Assembly: GCA_964017145.1 (NCBI GenBank)
Contig: OZ024845.1
Coordinates: 1,612,001-1,676,000, forward strand
Source: Agrocybe praecox
Taxonomy: Eukaryota; Basidiomycota; Agaricomycetes; Agaricales; Agrocybaceae
Direction: 5' to 3'
DNA: 64,000 nt
Below the pieces are notes generated by a model. The model was not told the origin of the DNA. It was given only the letters and a program-made list of their open reading frames with translations, and made no database searches. Below are positions 8,927 through 18,535 of this stretch, one piece after another. Made by a program: the position numbers and the translations under genes. Numbering within the stretch: position 1 is the stretch's first letter; every line of letters begins with the position of its first letter.

Positions 8927-11741
8927 ATGGCAGGGAGACACTTACGAGGCCCCAATCCAGCGATGTTCTCAAATGTTGTTATAGCAGGAGGCACATTCAA
9001 CCAACACATTGTCAACATTATCCATCGTACGTTTTGGTCCTCTTTGAACAGAAGTCGCCTTACTTACTCGGTAGCAGGCGGACTTGATCTACTGCAGCAA
9101 GCAACAGCATCGGGTGCTTTCCACAATTCTGGAGAAAGATACGACCCTCCTAAATGCCATCCCAATACACGGCTGGCGGTGATGAAGACAATCATGGACT
9201 GGATGCTCGGGCTTGACGAAGAAACTCGGGGTAAATTCATGATGTGGCTCACAGGCGCTGCTGGTGCCGGTAAATCAGCCATCTTGCAGAGTTTCGCAGA
9301 ACAGCAGGACCGTGAAGGACGCCTCCTCGCAAGCTTTTTCTTCGGAAAATCCGACTCCAATCGAAATCATGTTCGAAAGCTCGTCGCGACGATTGCCTAT
9401 CAGATTCATGCAAAGATTCCGGATGTTCGACAGCATATGATCGTGGCGATTGACCAGGACCCGTTGATTTTTACCCGATCCCTCATCACACAATTCACAA
9501 CACTCATCATCCAACCTCTGCAGGACTCTCTGTTACTTGAATCCAAATTCTTCGATCGTCCTCGAGTTATTATAATAGACGGCCTCGACGAATGCATCGA
9601 TCACAGGGAGCGAAAAGAGGTTTTGTTGACCATCTCCAAAGTCACTGAGGAATACCAACTCCCCATAATATTTCTCATAAGCAGTCGCCCCGAGCATGAC
9701 ATCAATACAGTCTTCTCCTCCCCTCAACTGGTCAGTATTTACAGCTGCATTAACTTGGACGAGATGTTTTCGCCGGAAAAGGACATCGAACTATACCTAC
9801 GGCATGAATTCAACGAGATTAAAGCCAGTCATCCATTTCATCGGTTCCTTCCATCCTCATGGCCGTCTGACGAAAATGTGCGGCAGTTAGTCTGGAAATC
9901 CACAGGTCAATTCATCTACGCGGCTACTGTCGTCAAATACGTAGGCTCTATTCGACATCGACCTCATCATCGACTTGAGGTACTGCTAAACATCCGGCCT
10001 CTTTCGCGACAGGGTGAACAGCCGTTTGCCGAGCTCGACGCGCTATACACTCATATACTTATGGGAGTCGTTGAAGATAGTGTCCCTGTGGTGCTTCGCG
10101 TCCTTTGCCTCGTTTTTTCCTGTGAGCTTATCTACCGCTTGAACGTTGCTCAAATCGAAACGATGCTTCAATTGGAACCTGGACAGGTTTCTTTGTCTTT
10201 TTGTGATCTGGGCGCCCTGATATCTGTGGTGGACAACCCCCGGGCTTTGGGGGCAAATGCAATCAAAATCTTGCACGCTTCCATACGTGATTTTCTCCTA
10301 GATCCGGAGAGGTCGCACGATTTTTACATTCGCAATGAATATATACACGAGAACATGATCTCATGTGTTCGTTTTTTATCCAGTAAGTGGCAATGAGATG
10401 ACTCTTTCCTTTTTCTAAAATGACAAGGGAATAATTGATTTCAGCAAGTGGTTTTCGATCGAAGATCGAGGACGATATACTCTGGTACAGTGCAGCAGAA
10501 TTCTTTAGAACCAATATCAAACACACGCAACAATTGTTTGCTACTTCGCTCTTGCAAGAGCTGAAACATTTTTCGATCCCACGGTTTTACGAGTCAGCTC
10601 CACATACAGAGATCTTCCATGCTTTCCATAACTCATTCCTTCCATCCGTGTTATCATTCCTGGAAGATTCTGTGAGTACCTACCTATTATGTCTGCAAAT
10701 AATGCATTCATGCCACAGGACTTCCAGGATCTCAAAGAAGCGCAGGAGATCTACAAGCACCATTTACGCGTGTTCAAGGAATGTTTCCTATCGCAGTTAA
10801 TGGAGGTGGATGCATATCATTCCAAGACGCGACGCGATGCACACTTTGCATTGGATCTTGCCCTTGTTTGCCACTCTGACACCTGGAAATTGGGCCATCG
10901 TCGTAGCAAACGCGGAAAATACGTGACCGTTCCTTCTACCTCACTGCGGTTAGGGTATAAGCTACGCAATTTGCCTTATTCCCACACGAACGAGGATCCT
11001 ACAGATGTGCACTACCTCTCGAAAGAAAATTTGGTATACAGTCCATTCCAATCCATTGCGGCCGAATATGAGGATTATATCAATCTAATTTCGCACATTT
11101 GTCCATCTGGTCGTCTGGACAAGTTTGAATTCGAGGGCAACACAGCATTGGAGAACTCCTGGCGCGAATTCGGCAAAGAGGTCTTCGCCGGAGCAGCGAG
11201 ATGCAGCTTTGAATACTTATGCGGCAACCAAAATTTTGAGAATTGGAGTCCACTACCGCAGCAAAAGATCGGGTTTAATGCCTACTTCTCATCTTTGAGA
11301 TACAATTGGCCATCGAAGTGGCGCCGCAATTTCGGGAGCAGAAGTTCATGCAGGGCTAGGAAAAAATTTCAATTGCTCCAGTCATTCAAGGATCCTGAGA
11401 GCATTGACAAGGATAATCCCTCCTCATCTACCCCCAAGTTTATAACAGCCTTGCTCAAATTGAAAAGCAGGCCAATTTATCCCCAACTTTATTTCAGCCA
11501 TTATGGTTGGGATGACAACGACCTCTTTACGTGGGGCCAAATCCGATACGAGAAATACCGGCTTGCACTTGGATATCTCATTCTCTTCTTACCTATGGCG
11601 GGAAAGTCAGAGTCTCTTCTCCAACTACTCCGGACGAAGGCCTTTTCTCAAAGATCTTGCGAGTATCCAAAACACACCAAGAAAGCTCGTCGTGTGATTG
11701 ACAACTACCTGGCCAGGATGGACGCTCGAATGTCAAAGTAA
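8927..11741 (+). CDS. NACHT-domain NLR (STAND NTPase), copy A
   Basis: Exons 8927-9026, 9078-10382, 10445-10671 and 10719-11741 join to 884 residues; an acceptor 9 nt later (exon from 10728, as in the other array copies) gives 881. Residues 1-34 carry a short motif, MFSNVVIAGGTFNQH. Residues 35-75 are the conserved pre-NACHT segment (AFHNSGERYDPPKCHPNTR). The NACHT has Walker A GAAGAGKS at 93-100, Walker B VIIIDGLDE near 197-205 and a sensor-like FLISSRPEHD near 232. Residues from 469 on form two exons with conserved blocks (CPSGRLDKFEFEGN, RCSFEYLCG, GYLILFLPMAGKSESL) but no WD40, ankyrin or TPR repeats that I can recognise. Known for the family: ATP-driven oligomerisation switches that trigger fungal incompatibility or immune-like responses. 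The ligand and effector here are unknown. The gene sits head-to-head with the macrodomain gene. Confidence 0.9.
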
Positions 11742-12025
11742 TCCGTGGGTTATATTTTCAACGATTTTGCAATCAAACTCGACATCGCCATCCAAAATCG
11801 TCCAACGCACTTCCCGCAGAGAATGGCTCAATCTTGTCGGAAGCATCTTACTGCCGCTAAAGCGACCTTGAGATTCTCTACCGTGTATCGTGTCTTCCGA
11901 AGACGCTCTGTTGAATACCGTCCGGCTGGAGCACGCAGAGTTGATTTCCAACAGGTCGATTTTTGGGAGTAGAAAATAGTTCTCAGGAACATAGGTTTTT
12001 CACAAGAGATTTTATGTTTAGGGTA

Positions 12026-13564
12026 CTATCATTGCTTTGAAATGGCCTAGAGTAGATGCATCTATACGATACCACATTGATCGCTAGTGACTCGTTGGAG
12101 AGCGTAGTATATATCTTAATAATATCTCGCGTATAAGGCTACCATGGATTGAAGAGTCTGCACTTAGAGACGGTTATTCAGATCCCTCTTTTTTACACAG
12201 ATAATATAACTTTATATTTGTTACACACAAGCGGTTCGATGTAAAACACAGCATATATTATTTCAGAACTCGTGTGTCCGTCGTACATCCTCAGCGTGCC
12301 GGTACGCATCATCCCACTCTATGAAACTCCATTTGACTGGATCGGCGCAAGCGTTGGTGAAGTCCCGCACAGCTAAAGCCATCTGCATCGCACATCGTTC
12401 TGCAGATATGCCGCCAACCCCGGTACCCAGACCTGTCATGAGTACCCTGTGGATAGGGGACCTTTCTGGGGTCAAATTAGCCTCCGAGTCGGAGAGGGCT
12501 TTCCTATTATGCTCTTCTAGAGCTACAAGCAATGACCACATTATATTATACACGACCTCTTTGTTCCACTGAACACTTTCCGGAACACGCATAGTAGGGC
12601 AGAGCGCCAGAAACGAGCAATCGTGAGGGTTTTGTGGTAGCGAAACTGTCCCGACCTCAGAGGAACGAGCATGCAAGACCCTGGGGGTATGTATCCTTTC
12701 CAGCGGGAATACAAGACAGACTGGACAAGACGCGTTGGAGCCAATAAATCGTTGGGGGATAAGGCCTCAGATATGACAGAGTCGAACCTGGATCCCAAAG
12801 AATGAGTGTTTCCTCTTTTTGACGACTTAAGATCCACTTACCCTCCATCTAGGCGACCATAAGAGTTTGCTGGAGAGACGATGCAGTCAAACCTCTTATG
12901 CTTCTCCTCTAGGTCAGATAATCTAGAACTTTTGGAGGTAACCATTGTGAACCTCTGCCGGACCGTCTCTGGAACAAATTCGCGAAATGATTTCGTCCAT
13001 TCCCTCACTAGATCACCTGAGCGATCCAAAAGAACGAATTGGATTTGTGTCATTACTGGCATAGGCGAAGAGGACAGGAGTAGGCTTGAATTTGAATGAA
13101 CAAGCTCGAGACAGAAGTATTGCAAAGCGACCAGATCCACTCACCTTTAAAAAATGCAAATAAATTTAGTTGACCCTGCAATTATTAACTAGGATTGGTT
13201 TTATTCTCTAGATGAGCGTGGGGCTTTTTGAGCGTCGTAGAAAGATTGGTGCAACACTAGTGCAAACTTCAAAGTTCAAATTTTCAGACTCACTCTTCAA
13301 TCAAGCACATCAATGACGAACGGAACCGGACCGCGTGATGACGGGAATCATTTGTCCAATCGAATTTGACGATGTACTCAGGCGTTATAATAGGTCCAAT
13401 ACTATGCGGATGGGTGCAAACCAAACTTCCCTAGCGCATACATGGGACCATCGATAATCACTTCCATTGAGGTGTGTCGCAAACGCGTTTGCCAAAAGGA
13501 TTGAGTTTGATCTTTTCTTCCACTAGACTTTTCGCCTTCCACCACGATGGTTATTTGTTCGCGT
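12026..13564. repeat. duplicate of the 6776-8629 segment
   Basis: The stretch is nearly identical to the segment running from the F-box downstream spacer through the macrodomain gene into dehydratase exon 2. About 300 bp (6871-7169) is missing on this side. Similarity to the left copy ends at 13564, where this copy continues into the rest of the dehydratase gene and the left copy does not. Confidence 0.85.
12263..13053 (-). pseudogene. macrodomain gene copy, frameshifted
   Basis: Same two-exon structure as the gene at 7321-8113: exon 1 13053-12842, 54-nt intron, exon 2 from 12787. A single base is missing near 12653 (the intact copy reads GAAAGCTG, here GAAACTG). The frame therefore leaves ...LVPLRSGQ and reads into unrelated residues before the glycine loop. 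Downstream sequence, including GLGTGVGGIS, is intact in the other frame. The lesion is young, or an assembly error in this draft sequence. Confidence 0.8.
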
Positions 13565-15027
13565 AGAAACGGAGGATGGGCACGTCGGGTGGGGAGAAGC
13601 TACTTTGGAAGGACATACCGAATCAATCGAAGGCGCGTTAAGTGACCTCAGTGAACGATTCACCGGAGTGGACGCGGACAATATCCAGGATATATGGCAG
13701 GTCGCCTTCCGAGGCAGGTTCTATCGCGGAGGACCAGTGCTCATGGTATGGAAACTCCCTTTCATTCGTGAGCTTTCCGACTGATCCTGGCACCAGAGTG
13801 CTATGTCTGGATTAGACATCGCGTTATGGGACATCAAAGGCAAGAAGCTAGGCGTCCCTGTTTACCAACTGTTAGGCGGGAAAGTACGAGACAAATTGCG
13901 CGTGTACGGATGGATCGGCGGTGACAACTATGGTGCACTGAAGCAAGAGGCAGAAAGGAGGAAACGACAAGGATTCACGGCTGTCAAGATGAACGCCACT
14001 GGTGCGCGTCAATTCAAGGAACGTGGAATCATGCTGAGAATATCTGTTATAGAATCACTTGCATGGATCGATTCACCCAGGAGCCTTGATGATACCGTCC
14101 AGCGTCTACAAGATATTCGTGCATTGGGATTAGATGTGGGTCTTGACTTCCACGGGAGGTTACATAAAGGCATGGCGAGACAACTAGCAAAACTTTTGGA
14201 ACCACATCAACCACTCTTTATCGAAGGTATACCGTACGTTCTTCTTTTCCATTGATCATATACCAACAAAGACCACATAGAACCTCTGCTGCCCTCACAC
14301 CCGCAAGAAACCGCGGATTTAGCAAAGCTCGTGAGCACGCCAATTGCACTGGGCGAAAGACTATACAGTCGCTCGGACTTCAGGCCATACTTCGAAGCTA
14401 GAGCTATCGATATTGCGCAACCTGATGTGAGCTCAAACCATCTTCCCCCATAGTATTCCCGTTAACCACCCACCAGGTATCGCACTGCGGTGGTATCAGC
14501 GAACTACATCGCATCGCATCTTTTGCAGAGACTTATGATGTCGGGCTGGCTCCTCACTGCCCTCTCGGCCCCATCGCGTTAGCAGCGTGTATGCAGGTAG
14601 ACGCTACTGTTCCTAACTGTATGCGCTTTTAGCTCACTCGTTGGGCATGAGCTAACGTTACCGTAGTTTTCATACAAGAAATGAGTTGGGAGGTTAGTTC
14701 CACTGGCGTGATACAATCACGAAAAGCAGCTGATTTTGTTTCTTTAGATTCATTACAATAAAGCGAATGTCGCCGACCTCCATACTTATGTCGTCGACGC
14801 GAAGGTTTTTGAAGTTAAAGATGGACACGTCGATGTACCGCAAGGTTTGTTGGTATTATCTATCTGCTTGAGCTGAAAGTTAAAATGCATCGGTATCAGG
14901 TGTAGGACTTGGAATTGAAATCAACGAAGCTTTGGTAAGGGAAACCTCCAAACGTTACATACAGGACGAGAAAGCATGGAGGAACTCAGTCTGGAGAGGC
15001 GAAGACGGTAGTGTGAGGGAATGGTGA
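13442..15027 (+). CDS. D-galactonate dehydratase family enzyme (enolase superfamily)
   Basis: Nine exons: 13442-13471, 13527-13745, 13797-14001, 14053-14226, 14281-14426, 14477-14618, 14667-14692, 14748-14844 and 14900-15027. They join in frame to 388 residues, the usual family length. The start is a 10-codon first exon ([10 protein letters not shown]) that leads into the family's FRLPPRW segment. The expected metal ligands (D183, E209, E235) and acid/base histidines (H185 in LDFHGR, H285 in APHCPLGP) are all present. The reaction in the family is Mg-dependent loss of water from galactonate to 2-keto-3-deoxygalactonate; the precise substrate here is inferred. A Gal80-like oxidoreductase lies 0.8 kb downstream on the same strand, so both may serve sugar or sugar-acid use. 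Confidence 0.9.
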
Positions 15028-15850
15028 ACGAATAGTTTCTACCTTGATACATATGGGCGTCATGGACTTGGAAGCTTATCGAAAACAAATAAGATATGGC
15101 ATCAACACAGAACGATTATTGAAACACAGCGATTGGCAGTATACACCCCCGGCGAGTCGTATGGCACGCATGACGATGACCATCCTTCAAGCTTCAAGAG
15201 TCAAGACATTTAGGGGGATTCACGGTAGCCGATTATTGGCCCGAATTTGGATTCCGATTGTTGTCCCGATCATAAAAAGTTGAGAACCAAAAGTTGGCCA
15301 ACTTTTGATGGCCAGCTTTTACAGCTAGGTTGACTGTTTTACCTCTATCTCATTCAATTATCACACTTTCCCCTTGATATTTTCGAACTTTGTGTATTGT
15401 AGTCTTGCTAATATGACTGTAAAAAAAGCTCACGATTAATCATCATTTGGTCCATTGCCAGTAAGTTCGATCAATGGGCGGCTAGCGGGCCATTCACACC
15501 ATGGATCTCGTCCGACTTTGATGTCAACCCGTCCAAAGTTGGCAGAAAAGTTGAGCCAAAAGTTGAAGAAAAGTTTGAGAAGATTTCAATCAATTTTTAT
15601 TACTAAACCGCACAGCAGAAAGTATGCAGACTTTATAATCAACTACCTCCACCTTACCAAGATCTAGCTTATGAAGAATCCAGGATGTTTTGTTCTATTT
15701 TTGATGTGTGTTTGCATCAATGATGTCATCAGGGCATTTATCTGCCTCTCAAAGTCAGAAACTTCATCTAATATTTAACTGGTTACTTTTCTCATTATGT
15801 GGGTATCACATTGACTCTCTTCCTTAGTCGACTATATTCTTGTCTCTAAC
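15028..15850. other. intergenic with a 20-bp palindrome
   Basis: No gene seen. It holds a perfect 20-bp palindrome at 15288-15307 (CAAAAGTTGGCCAACTTTTG) and several further AAAGTTG words (15274, about 15530-15575). These could be the remains of a small transposable element; no clear ends were found. Confidence 0.5.
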
Positions 15851-17132
15851 ATGTCTACACCAATTAAAGTAGGCTTCATCGGTCTCTCCGCTCAAGGATG
15901 GGCAGCAGATACTCTGGCGCCTGCTCTCCTTCACCCTCGACTTCAAGGCGCGTATGACCTGGTCGCCGTATCCACCACCTCCGAAGCATCAGCTCAGGCC
16001 TCCGCCGACAAATACAGCAAAGAGGTCGGACATCCCATCAAAGTATACTACGGCGACAGCTCCAAGATCGCTGCGGACCCTGATATCGACCTCATCGCTA
16101 TTGCTGTGAAGGCACCACTTCATAAAGAGCTCGTAATGCCTGTAATTGAGGCGAAGAAGAATTTCTTCCTCGAATGGCCGGCTGGTCGCTCTACGCAAGA
16201 GACCAAGGCTATCGCTGAAGCAGCTCGCAAGAACGGAGTCAAGTCAATCATCGGGTTGCAAGGAAGGCACAGCTCAACTATTCTCAAGGTACGTTGTTTG
16301 TACGCATACAGATTACCTATGATTGATGCTTTTACAAAGGTTAAAAAATTGCTCGCCTCTGGTGTGATTGGAAAGGTTATGTCGAGCAACGTAGTACGTT
16401 TATGGTAAAATCCACTGCCTTCTTCTTCACTAAAAAAAGCTATAGCTCGCCCATTTGGGAAGGGATATTACATTCTGGGCACCTCTCATTTCTGACTCAA
16501 GAAACTCATATAGTCTCGAAAAGAAAAATGGTAAGCTAACGCACTTACAACTTGGATGATTACTGACCACTAAACATTTTAAAGGTGCTACACGCTTGAG
16601 CATCCCAGTCGCGCACCAGCTAGATCAATTGACTCACCTACTTGGTGATTTTGCATCGCTGACGGCAACGGAAGCCATGTTATACCCTGTGGGTACCCTC
16701 CTTGACGCAGATGGCAAGGCAACTGGGAAGACCATCCAGTCTGAGATTCCGGATCACTATAGCATAACCGGATTCCTCAAGACCGGTGTGCTAGTTAACC
16801 TGTTCTGGAGAGCGGGATACGCTGTGGGCGAGGAGACGGGCAGGCGTCAGTACGTCTGGGAAATTGACGGCGAGGAAGGAACGATCAGGCTCGAGTCCAA
16901 TGCTTCCATTGGAGCATTGCCTGGGATGATCGAACCCACTTTATATTTGAATGGCAAAAAGGTGGAATTGGAAAACCTTGGAGGACCCATAGATAGCGTG
17001 AGCGTCGCGTGGAAAGAGTTTGCGGATGGAAATGGTGGAGACTATGCGACGATCGAAGATGCAATCAGACACCACGAGCTTTTGGATGCGATCGAGCTCA
17101 GCGCTAAAGAGGGACGTCGAGTTACACTCTAG
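15851..17132 (+). CDS. Gal80-like Gfo/Idh/MocA-family oxidoreductase
   Basis: Four exons, 15851-16288, 16340-16393, 16446-16530 and 16585-17132, join in frame to 374 residues. The N-terminus is a Rossmann fold (IKVGFIGLSAQGWA, then DLVAVSTTS and the conserved EWPAG). The C-terminal half has the Gal80-like barrel pattern (TFWAPLISDSRNSYSLEKKNG, split by an intron). Members bind NAD(P) and act either as sugar dehydrogenases or, as Gal80 does, as regulators; which applies cannot be decided from sequence. It shares strand and neighbourhood with the galactonate dehydratase. It has no second copy in this window. Confidence 0.85.
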
Positions 17133-17598
17133 GAGTTCTGACCATGACTTTCTTCATACTGTATTTGCTACTTTTTATGATTGAATTTAAAGCATCATGT
17201 AACGCGCGCACAAATTCAAATTACGAGTCAGGTTTAAACTTTATAAATTAGCGCCCCAAGTTGATTTGATGCACAGAAAGTAACCTAGAGTAGTTGTAAG
17301 TTGTAACTGCGTAATAATCCAGACAAATATAGGGGATTCTAATACCTTTTGTAATCCTGGGTGCTGACTAGCGCTGAGCCTTTCCCCAACCTCGTGGCAC
17401 CTCTTCAAAATTACCCTGTGAAAAAATATTTTGTGTCGAATTCTAACCATTTTTCAATACTACTTCGTTTTCAAAATTCTACAATATTGTCCTGTGAAAT
17501 AACTAGATGGAAGATGCGAATAGACGAAAAGTGTATCGGATCACAAACGGAGTGCGTGACAATTTTAAAAATAATAACATCTAATCAATTCGAAACAA
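17133..17598. other. intergenic
   Basis: AT-rich spacer behind the oxidoreductase gene. No gene or repeat recognised. Confidence 0.5.
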
Positions 17599-17683
17599 TG
17601 ACCGACACAGGGGTTGAACCTGCAATCTCCTAATCGCGAGACACAAATCGTAGTCAGACGCGATGCCATTTCGCCACACGGCC
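17599..17683 (-). tRNA. tRNA-Arg (ACG), intron-containing, possibly degenerate
   Basis: Read on the minus strand, the D stem GCGA/TCGC closes the loop AATGGCA. The anticodon arm shows CTACGA with anticodon ACG and an intron of about 13 nt after the base 3' of the anticodon. The T arm is GCAGG-TTCAACC-CCTGT. The acceptor strands GGCCGTG and GTCGGTC pair at five positions but mismatch at the two inner ones. That is unusual and may mean a tRNA pseudogene. Mature length would be 72. Confidence 0.7.
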
Positions 17684-18535
17684 ATGGAATCGGAGAAAGG
17701 TTGAGGCATATCAGCGCGCGGGTGCCTTGTGACGGCGCTTATTTGTGACAAGATGTGCAAAACATATACAAACCGACAGGTGGCTGTGGTCATTATCCGA
17801 GTTCGCGATCGGTCCGCGGTCTTGACTCTTGACTCTTTTTCACCTTCCACCATTGTATCGCTGTTCTTTGTTGAAGTCCACGCACCCAGAAATATAAATG
17901 CCTACTTCCTTAGAATTATTCGGGATGGAACTTGCGCAAACCTAAGCAAGCTCAGCAGCCAGCAGACCAGTACTCCGACGGGGGCCTCTTTCCAGCATAT
18001 ATGTCTTCCCAGATCGAGGAACGACCTTAGCCAATGCCACATTAATGAGAAAGGCCAAATACAGGAGAAACGGCATGATTGCTCAACTCATCGGCAAAAG
18101 AGGTCGACTCGTTGGAACGGAAGAAAGGGTGTCCAAAGACTTCAAAATAAATAAACCTTTCTTCTTCCCGTGATTGAACTGTATTTTGGCACATGAAATC
18201 CCCAAAACTCACGATTGACCGATGACCGAACCGTATATATAGTGTATCTTGATACGGACTTGCCTTTTTCGGATAAAACAAGAGGAGGAAGGATCTTAGT
18301 ATCTCAGGCCTTGGTCAGCCCTCTTTGCCTCAGCCCCAATCCAGGTATTGGCCACCTTTCCATCAACAAGCGCTCAGATCGACATAGGATAAAGCCTGGT
18401 ACCGACACCTAGGTTTTCTCTCTGTTCTGGAATCTGCTGTTGTCTGCAGGCCACGGCGAACTAGGATTTGAAATTAGCGGCACAGGGTCCAGCAGAAGGA
18501 GATTCTCATCGACATAGGCGCGGCCTGCTGTATAG
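17684..18535. other. spacer and upstream region of the second NLR
   Basis: From 18181 the sequence matches 8630 onward in the first unit, so the NLR-associated duplicate begins exactly there and includes the TATA-like block (about 18234). The stretch 17684-18180 has no recognised gene. Confidence 0.6.

Noticed and set aside
9064..9360. Antisense frame of 98 codons opposite the NACHT region, present in nearly all copies
   Set aside because: It is the reverse complement of the Walker A coding stretch; its conservation follows from the NLR frame.
18042..18165. Minus-strand stretch GHPFFRSNES.. recalling the end of a protein kinase domain
   Set aside because: Too short, ends in a stop, and no kinase motifs can be found around it.
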